DNA of 64,000 bases, from positions 59,422-123,421 of the forward strand of contig NZ_BDBS01000039.1 in the NCBI RefSeq assembly GCF_001613105.1, read 5' to 3'. Positions 27,324 to 39,286 of the stretch are shown one piece after another. A model generated the notes under the pieces. It worked only from the letters and a program-made list of their open reading frames with translations, was not told where the DNA came from and did no database searches. Made by a program: the position numbers and the translations under genes. The DNA is from Nocardia pseudobrasiliensis NBRC 108224 (GTDB taxonomy: Bacteria; Actinomycetota; Actinomycetes; Mycobacteriales; Mycobacteriaceae). Numbering within the stretch: position 1 is the stretch's first letter; the number at the start of each line of letters is the position of its first letter.

Positions 27324-27935
27324 ATGCGCGTATCCGCGCTGGTACTTGCGGCCGCGGCGGCCCTCGGGGCCCTGCCCGGAACGGCCCTGCCGGTGACGAC
27401 CCCACCGGCGGCCCATGCCGAACCGGCGGCCGAGCGGCCGCTGGATCGGGTCGTCGAACTGGCCCTGACCCGATTGGAGACCGGCGATACCGTCGCGGCC
27501 GCCAAATGGGTGAGCGCGGCCGCGAGCGGAGCCGAGCCCGTCATCGATGATCCGGCCCGCGAGGCCGAGGTCTACGACGCGATGGCCCGCGCCGGTGCGG
27601 CGCTCGGGGTGTCGGAGAATTGGGTGCGGCAGGTATTCGCCGGACAGATCGAGGCCAACAAGATGGTTCAGCGCGGGCTCATCGCGCGCTGGCGCTTCGA
27701 TTCGGCCGCCGCGCCGACGGTCGCGCCGAATCTGATCGCGGTCCGGCCTGTGATCGATCGGGTCAATGGCGAGATCGTCGAGGAATTGGCCGCGCATCGC
27801 GCCGAACTATCCGGGCCCGGCTGCGCCGAACGCCTGGCTACCAGCGTCTTTCCCGCCCTGACCGGCGGCCGGTCCGACGCCCTGCACCAGGCCGCGCTGG
27901 TCCGCGCGAGCGCCGCGCTCTGTAGCCCGAACTAA
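27324..27935 (+). CDS. secreted chorismate mutase, AroQ-gamma class
   Basis: Converts chorismate to prephenate outside the cytoplasm. The protein has 203 residues with a signal peptide (MRVSALVLAAAAALGALPG, cleavage near AHA at about residue 33). The mature part has the AroQ-gamma helical pattern: RVVELALTRLETGDTVAAAK, then DDPAREAEVYDAMARAGAAL, VRQVFAGQIEANKMVQRGL. This matches the M. tuberculosis secreted enzyme (Rv1885c type). AGGAGG at 27311-27316 fixes the ATG at 27324; the frame is open upstream but lacks support. A pair of Cys near the C-terminus (GPGCAERL and ALCSPN) probably forms a disulfide. Confidence 0.9.
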   Translation: MRVSALVLAAAAALGALPGTALPVTTPPAAHAEPAAERPLDRVVELALTRLETGDTVAAAKWVSAAASGAEPVIDDPAREAEVYDAMARAGAALGVSENWVRQVFAGQIEANKMVQRGLIARWRFDSAAAPTVAPNLIAVRPVIDRVNGEIVEELAAHRAELSGPGCAERLATSVFPALTGGRSDALHQAALVRASAALCSPN

Positions 27936-28625
27936 TGTGACATATCGCACATTTCAGTGTTTGCTGAGATTGTGCTGTAGCCCCTGGATGCAAAGCAGGC
28001 CGTACGGTCGGAACATTGGCCTGGCTCGTCGTTCAGGTATACGAATTGTCTCGTCCACGTGTCCGGGAAGTTAGCCGCCTTACAATCCGGTTTGTCCGCC
28101 ACGCCCGGTGGGAATACTGCTTCGATGCAGGTGAGAGGGCGGTCCGGAGCTCTCGGCCCGGTTCCGGAGGCGTTGGCGCGCGACCATGGCACCCCGTGGT
28201 GAAAGCGACTGAAGATATCCGCTCTGCCTGCTTTACACTGGAGAACGCGCAGGTAGTGGAGGACCGATGAAGACGCCCAGGTAGACGCCATAATTAGCCA
28301 AACCTAAGTTGGTTCGGCTCAGGTCCTGACTTATCGTTTGCTCTTGATGCCGGGTACGAAATGCCCGGCCACACCGCCCGAATTCGGCCACGAGCCAGTG
28401 GCGTACAGCCTAGCGGGCGATACCGGCGCGGCGCGTAAGGAACTCGTAAGTTCCGCAACCGCCGAGCACCCGACTAAGACATCCGCAGCGGGTGGACAAC
28501 TGGAGAGTTGACTGCACGGGATGACCATCAGCGCCGCTGGTCTCCAAAACGTCCGGGCGCAGTCTAGACGTAGGCGTTCGACGAAGGCCGCATTCTTCGA
28601 AGGCCTGATTTTGAAGGCAGAGGGC
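27936..28625 (+). other. 690-bp gltB leader/intergenic region
   Basis: No credible gene. It contains an imperfect dyad AGCCAAACC (28296-28304) and GGTTCGGCT (28311-28319), the left part of which reads on the minus strand as TTAGGTTTGGCTAA, similar to half of an IdeR/DtxR box. A small hairpin with GCCGGG/CCCGGC arms lies near 28350-28372. TTGACT occurs near 28507. I see no GlnR-type site. The long leader suggests regulated gltBD expression, but I cannot assign the promoter. Confidence 0.45.
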
Positions 28626-33270
<4,645 letters not shown>

Positions 33271-33278
<8 letters not shown>

Positions 33279-34740
33279 CGCGCAAGGATTTCTGAAGCAC
33301 ACGAGCCGGGAGCTGCCCAAGCGGCGGCCGGTCCCGCTGCGGCTGATGGACTGGAAAGAGGTCTACGAGGAGGGTTTCGCGCACGACACCCTCCAGAAGC
33401 AGGCCAGCCGCTGTATGGACTGCGGTATTCCGTTCTGCCACAACGGCTGCCCGCTGGGGAATCTGATTCCCGAGTGGAACGACCTGGTGTACAAGGGCGC
33501 GTGGCGCGAGGGTATCGAGCGGCTGCACGCCACCAACAACTTCCCGGAGTTCACCGGGCGGCTGTGCCCCGCGCCGTGCGAGGCGTCATGTGTGCTCGGC
33601 ATCAATCAGGATCCGGTGACCATCAAGCAGGTCGAGGTCGAGCTCATCGAGAACGCCTTCGACGAGGGCTGGGTCACCCCGGTCTACCCGACCCGGCTGA
33701 CCGGTAAGAAGGTGGCCGTGGTTGGTTCGGGTCCGGCCGGTCTGGCCGCGGCCCAGCAGCTCACCCGCGCGGGCCATACGGTCACGGTGTTCGAGCGCGA
33801 CGACCGCATCGGCGGCCTGCTGCGCTACGGCATTCCGGAATTCAAGATGGAGAAGCGCTTCATCGATCGCCGCCTGGCGCAGATGGAGGCCGAGGGCACC
33901 ATCTTCAAGACCGGTGTGAACGTCGGCGTGGACATCACCGCGGCGCAGCTGCGCGAGCGGTTCGACGCGGTCGTGCTCGCCGGTGGCGCCACCATCGCTC
34001 GCGACCTGCCGGTGCCCGGCCGGGAGCTCGACGGTGTGCATCAGGCGATGGAGTATCTGCCGCTGTCCAATCGGGTGCAGCTGGGCGATGCGATCACCGA
34101 CGAGGACGGTCTGCCGCGGATCAACGCGCGCGGTAAGAAGGTCGTCATCATCGGCGGCGGTGACACCGGCGCGGACTGCCTCGGCACCGCGCACCGCCAG
34201 GGCGCGGAGAGTGTGCACCAGTTCGAGATCATGCCGCGTCCGCCCGAGGCGCGCGCCGATTCCACTCCGTGGCCGACCTATCCGCTGATGTTCCGGATCT
34301 CCTCGGCGCACGAGGAAGGTGGCGAGCGGGTGTTCTCGGTCAACACCGAACGTTTCGTCGGTGAGGACGGCAAGGTCACCGCGCTGCAGGCGCATGAGGT
34401 GCACATGGTCAACGGCCGCTTCGAGAAGATCGAGGGCACCGATTTCACCCTCGAGGCCGATCTGGTGCTGCTCGCGATGGGCTTCACCGGCCCGCAGAAG
34501 CAGGGCCTGCTCGAGGATCTCGGCGTCGGCTACGACCAGCGCGGAAACGTCAAGCGCGACAACGACTGGCAGACCACCGTCCCCGGCGTGTTCGTCGCGG
34601 GCGATATGGGTCGCGGCCAGTCGCTGATCGTGTGGGCCATCGCCGAGGGCCGGGCCGCCGCCGCGGCCGTCGACCGGCACCTCGAGGGTGATTCCGCCCT
34701 GCCGGCGCCGATCGTGCCGACCGCGGTCGCACAGCGCTGA
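33271..34740 (+). CDS. gltD: glutamate synthase small subunit
   Basis: The 489-residue electron-input subunit: takes electrons from NADPH through FAD and two [4Fe-4S] clusters to GltB. Cysteine motifs CMDCGIPFCHNGCPLGN and LCPAPCEASCVLGI lie in the N-terminal 110 residues. The FAD site is VAVVGSGPAGLAAAQQL and the NADPH site VVIIGGGDTGADCLGTA; the C-terminal FAD motif is GVFVAGDMGRGQSLIVWAI. GTG 33271 overlaps gltB by 8 nt, ensuring coupled synthesis. A strong terminator follows. Confidence 0.98.
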
Positions 34741-34758
34741 TATTTTGCTCTGCCCGAA

Positions 34759-34794
34759 GGGCGTTCGCGAACCACCGTTCGTGAGCGCCCTTTT
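34759..34794 (+). terminator. intrinsic terminator of gltBD
   Basis: A 14-bp stem (GGGCGTTCGCGAAC at 34759-34772 with GTTCGTGAGCGCCC at 34777-34790, two G-U pairs) with a 4-nt loop followed by TTTT. It lies 18 nt after the gltD stop. Confidence 0.9.
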
Positions 34795-35046
34795 CGGGTA
34801 CTGGGCGGTCGTCCGAATCGGGACGAATCAACGGAAATCGGACGTCCTCGAAGCGTCGAATAGCCTCTCGCGCAAGGGCCCTTTATCCTGAGCAGCGGTG
34901 TGGCGCCGAACCGGTGGCGCGCGCTCGGATCGCCGAGTGCACAACCACGGTTCGCCGCTGGTTAACCGGCTCGCAAGACGGCGACTTCACCATGTCAACA
35001 TAAACGACGGTGCCCTGGTACCGGGGCAGGCTTGAACTGGAGCAGT

Positions 35047-35955
35047 ATGCGGTTGAAGAAATTGGTCGCGGCTGCAGGGGCAGCAGCGGCGGTGTTGTCG
35101 GGCGTGGCGCTCGGAACCGGTACCGCGGCCGCGGATCCCGGATGCCCGAGTCTGTATGTGGTGGCTGTCCCCGGCACCTGGGAGACCGGTGATCACCGGC
35201 CGGAGGATATGCACGGACCCGGCATGCTCGCCGGTGTCACGCGCGGCCTGCCCCGGTCCACCGAGGTGGACTATGTGGACTACGCCGCCACCGCCTTCCC
35301 GTGGGAGGGCGATGTGTACGGCGCGTCGAAGAAGCAGGCCATCGATAACGCGCGCGGTCTGCTCTCCGCGATGGTGGGTCGCTGCGCCGCCACGCATTAC
35401 GCGATCGTCGGCTACAGCCAGGGCGCGGACGCCGCGGGCGATCTCGCGGCCGAGATCGGCACCGGCCTGGGCGTCGTCCCGCCGGATCGGGTCGCGGGTG
35501 TGGGCCTGATCTCCGATCCGCGGCGTTCGCCGCTGGACGTGCAGGTCGGTCCCGTCGTCGGCGGCGCCGGCGCGGGCGGGCCGCGGCCGGGCGGCTTCGG
35601 TTTCATCAGCGATCGGGTGCGCACCATCTGCGCGGCGGGCGATCTGTACTGCTCGACCGAGGATCAGGACTATGTCACCCGTTTCGCGGGCTTTTTGGCG
35701 CAGGCCTCCGGCGCGACCGCCGCGAATCTGTGGCGCTACCAGCTCGAGGCGGGTTCGATCATCGGCGATCTGATGTCGCACGGCGGCATTTCGACGCTGC
35801 AGTCCCAGCTCACCGACGATGCCAACCAGCAGCGGGTCAAGCAGCTGGAACAGTTCTACGGCTCGGGTGCGCACACCTCCTACGGCAACTACGGAGTCGG
35901 TGGCGGGCAGACCGCCATCACCTGGATGCACAACTGGATCGCCGGAATGTCGTGA
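35047..35955 (+). CDS. secreted cutinase-like serine esterase
   Basis: A 302-residue exported alpha/beta hydrolase. A signal peptide (RLKKLVAAAGAAAAVLSGVA, cleavage near AAADPG) precedes CPSLYVVAVPGTWETG. The nucleophile elbow is GYSQGAD; the likely acid is in ICAAGDLYCST and the His in the C-terminal stretch GAHTSYGNY. The pattern is that of the cutinase family, which in mycolic-acid bacteria acts on lipids or esters at the envelope. ATG 35047 is preceded by TGGAG; an in-frame TTG at 35032 is a poorer choice. Four Cys probably form two disulfides. It is followed by a strong hairpin. The substrate is unknown. Confidence 0.85.
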   Translation: MRLKKLVAAAGAAAAVLSGVALGTGTAAADPGCPSLYVVAVPGTWETGDHRPEDMHGPGMLAGVTRGLPRSTEVDYVDYAATAFPWEGDVYGASKKQAIDNARGLLSAMVGRCAATHYAIVGYSQGADAAGDLAAEIGTGLGVVPPDRVAGVGLISDPRRSPLDVQVGPVVGGAGAGGPRPGGFGFISDRVRTICAAGDLYCSTEDQDYVTRFAGFLAQASGATAANLWRYQLEAGSIIGDLMSHGGISTLQSQLTDDANQQRVKQLEQFYGSGAHTSYGNYGVGGGQTAITWMHNWIAGMS

Positions 35956-35979
35956 GAATCTGATCCGCACAGGCTGATC

Positions 35980-36014
35980 GGCGTGGGCCGCTCCCTTTCG
36001 GAGCGGCCCACGCC
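35980..36014. terminator. bidirectional terminator hairpin between esterase and His-rich gene
   Basis: A perfect 15-bp stem (GGCGTGGGCCGCTCC and its complement) with a 5-nt loop between two convergent genes. It lacks a T-run. The GGGCCGCTCC core recurs in the hairpin at 36415-36447. Confidence 0.8.
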
Positions 36015-36032
36015 GCGTTCCGGGTGGACGAA

Positions 36033-36296
36033 TCAGCCGAACGAGCCGGTGCTCGGCAACTGCGGGGCGGGCGCGGGAGCGGGCGGGTTGTCCTGATCCG
36101 GATGGTGGTGGCGGCGGTGGTGATGATGGCCGTTCGGATCGCCCTGACCCGGCCGGTCGACCGCGACCGCCGAGGGATTCTCGCCCGTGGCGGCGAAGGC
36201 GGGAACGGCCACGGCCGCGAGCGGAGCCACGGTCAGCGCGCCGACGACGGCGATGCGGGTGGCCAGTGTGCGAGTGCGGAACGATGTGGTGCGCAA
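36033..36296 (-). CDS. small secreted His-rich protein with C-terminal PSTGSFG (copy 1)
   Basis: An 87-residue exported mini-protein. TTG 36296 is preceded by GAAGGAGAGG at 7 nt. A signal peptide occupies residues about 14-36 (ATRIAVVGALTVAPLAAVAV, cleavage after AFA). The mature part is about 50 residues, carries HHHHRRHHH, is rich in Pro, and ends APQLPSTGSFG. The His cluster should bind Zn, Cu or Ni. LPSTG looks like a sortase motif, but no membrane helix or basic tail follows, so normal sortase anchoring is unlikely. A paralogue lies 163 bp upstream on the same strand. I do not recognise a named family. Confidence 0.75.
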   Translation of the reverse strand: MRTTSFRTRTLATRIAVVGALTVAPLAAVAVPAFAATGENPSAVAVDRPGQGDPNGHHHHRRHHHPDQDNPPAPAPAPQLPSTGSFG

Positions 36297-36368
36297 CGGA
36301 ATACCTCTCCTTCGAAGCTGTGGGTCACCGGATCGGCGGCCCCACGAGTTCCCATCGAAGCGGCCGGG

Positions 36369-36409
36369 GCTGGGACCGCTGTGCGATGCGCCTGGCAATC
36401 CGCTGGGGA
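36369..36409 (-). repeat. conserved upstream block of His-rich gene 1
   Basis: About 41 bp containing GATTGCCAG, ATCGCAC and TCCCAG (minus strand). It is repeated with about 80 percent identity at 36761-36801, upstream of the second His-rich gene. This suggests that a whole promoter-plus-gene cassette was duplicated and that the block is a shared control element. Confidence 0.7.
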
Positions 36410-36414
36410 CGAAT

Positions 36415-36447
36415 GAGGGCCGCTCCCCCGCAGCGGGAGCGGCCCTC
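36415..36447 (-). terminator. terminator hairpin after His-rich gene 2
   Basis: A perfect 13-bp stem (GAGGGCCGCTCCC with GGGAGCGGCCCTC, 7-nt loop) 12 nt past the stop of the second His-rich gene on the minus strand. It would separate the two duplicated cassettes. Confidence 0.8.
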
Positions 36448-36459
36448 GGGATGCTCGTT

Positions 36460-36711
36460 CTAGCCGAACGAACCGGTCGGCGGGAGCGCCCCGCCCTGCC
36501 ACGCCGGGGCGGTTCCATCGCCCTGCCACGGGCCGTTGCCGTGATGGTGATGGCGGTGGTGATGATGATGATGGCCGGTGATCTGAGTCGCGCTGGGCAC
36601 GGTGTCGTCGGCGAGTGCGGGGGCCGCGACGGCGGCCAGGGGTAGGGCTACCAGCGCCGCCGCGACGGCGAGCCGCGCGGCCGGGCGCGGGGTCTTGCTG
36701 AGGGAGAGCAT
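36460..36711 (-). CDS. small secreted His-rich protein with C-terminal PPTGSFG (copy 2)
   Basis: An 83-residue paralogue of the neighbour at 36033-36296. A signal peptide covers residues about 8-34 (RLAVAAALVALPLAAVAAPA, cleavage after ALA). The mature segment has HHHHHHRHHHH, then Gly/Trp/Gln-rich GNGPWQGDG, and ends ALPPTGSFG. ATG 36711 has AAAGG upstream. Shared features with copy 1 are the export signal, one His cluster of 7-11 residues and the invariant terminal TGSFG; the middle is free to vary. Possible roles are extracellular metal buffering or peptide signalling; neither is established. Confidence 0.75.
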   Translation of the reverse strand: MLSLSKTPRPAARLAVAAALVALPLAAVAAPALADDTVPSATQITGHHHHHHRHHHHGNGPWQGDGTAPAWQGGALPPTGSFG

Positions 36712-36760
36712 GGGGGATCGCCTTTCGGATGACTCACGTTCCGCCATCCAACGATGCGCC

Positions 36761-36801
36761 GCTGGGACGCCGGTGCGATCCGGCTGGCAATCGACTGGGA
36801 G
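36761..36801 (-). repeat. conserved upstream block of His-rich gene 2
   Basis: Second copy of the 41-bp block at 36369-36409, with the same GATTGCCAG, ATCGCAC and TCCCAG elements in the same order. It lies about 50-90 nt before the ATG at 36711. Confidence 0.7.
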
Positions 36802-36803
36802 TT

Positions 36804-37502
36804 TCAGTCCGCCGCGTCACCCGCGGCGAGGTTGCGCGGCAGCAGATCCCACACGTGGCCGTTCTCGTTGACCGTCGCGGCGGTGCGAGCCCCCGTGCGG
36901 GAGTACAGGATCCGGGTGATCGAGCAGTAGTCGATCGGGAAGGTGAGCGGGCGGGCCAGGCCCAGCACATCCTGCAGCAGTACGTTGATCACCCCGCCGT
37001 GCGCGAAGACGACGACCGTATCGGCGTGCTCGGCGCTCGCGATGATCTGCTCGATCGCGGTGCGGACCCGCGCGACGAAGGCCGGGCCGTCGATCTGCTC
37101 GGGCAGATGTCCCGCCTTGATGCGTCGATAGGCGGCGCGGAACTGCTCGAGCAGCTGCTCCGAGGGCGCGGTGGCGTCGGCGGGCGTCGCACCGCCGGCC
37201 CAGCCGCGGGCGGCCTCGATCGGGACGTAGGCCGGTAGATCGCGGTCGTATTCGGCGAGGCCGTCCAGCACGTCGATCGGCAGGCCGAGTTTGTCGGCGG
37301 TCGGCGCGGCGGTTTCGCGGGCCCGGCGCTGCGGACTGCTCAGCACGCGGGTGATCCGATGCCTGCCGATCTCGAGTCGGGCCAGGGCGGCGGGCACGCG
37401 CGCGGCCTGTTCGACGCCGAGTTCGGTCAGGCCCGGATCGGCGGGACCGGAGGTCGACAGGGCGCCTTCCGGCTGGGCGTGACGCACGAGTACCAACTGC
37501 AC
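36804..37502 (-). CDS. histidine phosphatase (phosphoglycerate-mutase-like)
   Basis: A 232-residue histidine-phosphatase superfamily protein. The phosphorylated histidine is in LVLVRHAQPEG; SSPQRRARETA supplies the phosphate-binding Arg, and VVVFAHGGVINVLL the second catalytic His. The length and motifs fit broad-specificity acid-phosphatase-like or SixA/GpmB-like enzymes. It is divergent from the MFS pump gene at 37670. The substrate is unknown. Confidence 0.92.
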   Translation of the reverse strand: MQLVLVRHAQPEGALSTSGPADPGLTELGVEQAARVPAALARLEIGRHRITRVLSSPQRRARETAAPTADKLGLPIDVLDGLAEYDRDLPAYVPIEAARGWAGGATPADATAPSEQLLEQFRAAYRRIKAGHLPEQIDGPAFVARVRTAIEQIIASAEHADTVVVFAHGGVINVLLQDVLGLARPLTFPIDYCSITRILYSRTGARTAATVNENGHVWDLLPRNLAAGDAAD

Positions 37503-37594
37503 GCCTCCACTCTGCCGTACCGCCCGAATGTGACCTTGTTCGCACCGGCGATGAATTCACGCCCGTCGCCGCGTCCTAGTTGGTGAGCACGACC

Positions 37595-37618
37595 AAATTC
37601 GGTTGTTCCACCGAATTT
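37595..37618. promoter_or_regulatory. inverted repeat upstream of MFS pump 2
   Basis: AAATTCGGT (37595-37603) and ACCGAATTT (37610-37618) are perfect 9-bp inverted arms around TGTTCC. A possible -35 (TTGTTC, 37603-37608) lies in the dyad and a TAGCGT -10 at 37627. It looks like a repressor operator for the MFS gene; no regulator gene is adjacent. Confidence 0.6.
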
Positions 37619-37669
37619 TCGGCAGTTAGCGTGCATCGACTCGGGGCGTCCGATCGGCGGAGGTGTGTT

Positions 37670-39133
37670 GTGGAAGGTAATGATCGAAGTAGATGGGCGG
37701 CGCTGTATCTGCTCTGCGGCGGGGCGCTGATGATCGTCCTCGACGCCACCATCGTCAATGTCGCGCTGCCCGCGATCGAGCACGAGCTGAACTTCACTCA
37801 GGCCAGTCTGGCGTGGGTGGTCAACGCCTATCTGATCGCCTTCGGCGGACTGCTGCTGCTGGTCGGGCGGCTCGGTGATCTGATCGGACGGCGGCGGATG
37901 TTCCTGGCCGGGCTGATCGTGTTCACCGTCGCCTCCGCGCTGTGCGGTATCGCGCAGAGTCAGGCCATGCTGATCGGCGCCCGCTTCCTGCAGGGCGCGG
38001 GCGGGGCCATGACCATCGCGGTGGTGCTCGGCATGATCGTGGCCATGTTCCCCGAACCGCGCGAGCAGGCCAAGGCGATCGGCGTCTACGCGTTCGTCGC
38101 CTCGGCGGGCGGTGCGGTCGGGCTGCTGGCCGGTGGCGTGCTGACCGAGGTGAACTGGCATCTGATCTTCGCCATCAACATTCCGATCGGCATTGTGATC
38201 GGCGTGGCCGCGCTGCGGATGCTGGACAACGATCCGGGGTTGGGTCTGAAGGAGGGCACCGATGTGCTGGGCGCGGTGCTGATCACCGCCGCCCTGATGC
38301 TCGGCGTCTACACGATCGTCAAGCCCGCCGCCGAACTCGGCTGGACCGCGAGCCGCACGCTGGTGCTGGGCGCGGTGTCGCTGGGACTGCTGGCCGCCTT
38401 CGTCGGCTGGGAGGCGTGGACGAAGCATCCGCTGATGCCGCTGCGAATCTTCCGCTCGCGCAACGTCTCCGGGGCGAATCTGATCCAGGTGCTGGTCGTT
38501 GCGGGCATGTTCGGCATGTTCTTCCTGGGCACGCTGTACATGGAGAAGGTGCTGGCCTTCACGCCGATGCGGGTCGGGCTGGCCTTCCTGCCGGTGACCG
38601 TGCTGATGGGCACGCTGTCGGTGCGCTACTCCGAGCGGCTGATCATGCGCTTCGGCGCGCGGACCACCCTGGTCCCCGGTCTGTCCCTGATCCTGATCGG
38701 CCTGCTGCTGTTCACGCAGGCCCCGGTGAACGGCAACTACTGGCTGCACGTGTTCCCGGTGATGGTCCTGTTCGGAATCGGTGCGGGCCTGGCCTTCCCG
38801 GCCCTGATGAACCTGGCGATGTCGGGCGTCTCGTCCGACGACGCGGGTATGGCCTCGGGCCTGGCCAACACCACCATGCAGGTCGGCGGTGCGGTCGGCC
38901 TGGCCGTGCTGGCCACCCTGTCGGGCAGCCGCACCAAGGATCAGATCACCGCGGGCGCATCGGAACTCGAGGCCCTGACCAGCGGCTTCCACCTTGCCTT
39001 CGCGGTCGGCGCGGGCTCGGTGATCGCGGCGCTGGCCGTCGCGATCCTGGTGCTGCGCTCGCGTTCGAGCGACGATCCGGATGCGGAGCTGGACGGACTG
39101 CAGGACGAGATCAAGACCGTGCACGTGTTCTGA
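37670..39133 (+). CDS. MFS drug exporter, DHA2 (14-helix) family
   Basis: A 487-residue exporter with LDATIVNVALPAIEHEL in helix 1, WVVNAYLIAFGG in helix 2, GRLGDLIGRRRMFLAG (motif A) and GARFLQGAGGAMTIAVVLG (motif C region). GTG 37670 has CGGAGG six nt upstream; the frame is open to 37580 but that part looks non-coding. Fourteen helices are expected. A dyad operator lies upstream and a strong terminator 9 nt downstream. It is EmrB/QacA-like; the substrate cannot be deduced. Confidence 0.9.
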   Translation: MEGNDRSRWAALYLLCGGALMIVLDATIVNVALPAIEHELNFTQASLAWVVNAYLIAFGGLLLLVGRLGDLIGRRRMFLAGLIVFTVASALCGIAQSQAMLIGARFLQGAGGAMTIAVVLGMIVAMFPEPREQAKAIGVYAFVASAGGAVGLLAGGVLTEVNWHLIFAINIPIGIVIGVAALRMLDNDPGLGLKEGTDVLGAVLITAALMLGVYTIVKPAAELGWTASRTLVLGAVSLGLLAAFVGWEAWTKHPLMPLRIFRSRNVSGANLIQVLVVAGMFGMFFLGTLYMEKVLAFTPMRVGLAFLPVTVLMGTLSVRYSERLIMRFGARTTLVPGLSLILIGLLLFTQAPVNGNYWLHVFPVMVLFGIGAGLAFPALMNLAMSGVSSDDAGMASGLANTTMQVGGAVGLAVLATLSGSRTKDQITAGASELEALTSGFHLAFAVGAGSVIAALAVAILVLRSRSSDDPDAELDGLQDEIKTVHVF

Positions 39134-39142
39134 GGTATATCG

Positions 39143-39176
39143 AAAAGGCCCGCTCCCCAAGGGGAGCGGGCCTTTT
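39143..39176. terminator. intrinsic terminator after MFS pump 2
   Basis: A perfect 16-bp stem: AAAAGGCCCGCTCCCC (39143-39158) and its complement ending CCTTTT (39161-39176) with a 2-nt loop. A-run and T-run allow use on both strands. Confidence 0.92.
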
Positions 39177-39278
39177 CACGCCCATTTTCCCGGCGTGCCC
39201 TCTTTATTTCCCGGCGTGTTCACGCCCTCTTTATTTCCCGGCGTGCTCACGCCCTCTTTATTTTCCCGGCGTGCTTTT
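39177..39278. repeat. 27-bp tandem repeat, about 3.8 copies
   Basis: Units at 39198-39224 and 39225-39251 (CCCTCTTTATTTCCCGGCGT core, then GTTCACG or GCTCACG) differ at one base. A third unit runs from 39252, and a shortened, diverged one precedes at 39177-39197. The last copy runs into CCCGGCG and CGCCGGG arms that may form the lysX terminator on the minus strand. Confidence 0.88.
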
Positions 39279-39286
39279 CGCCGGGA

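Noticed and set aside
28016..28270. An 84-codon frame in the gltB leader
   Set aside because: It lacks a ribosome-binding site and has composition unlike neighbouring genes.
36033..36711. LPXTG sortase anchoring of the His-rich proteins
   Set aside because: The motif is followed by only three residues (SFG), with no membrane helix or positive tail, so classical cell-wall sorting does not fit.
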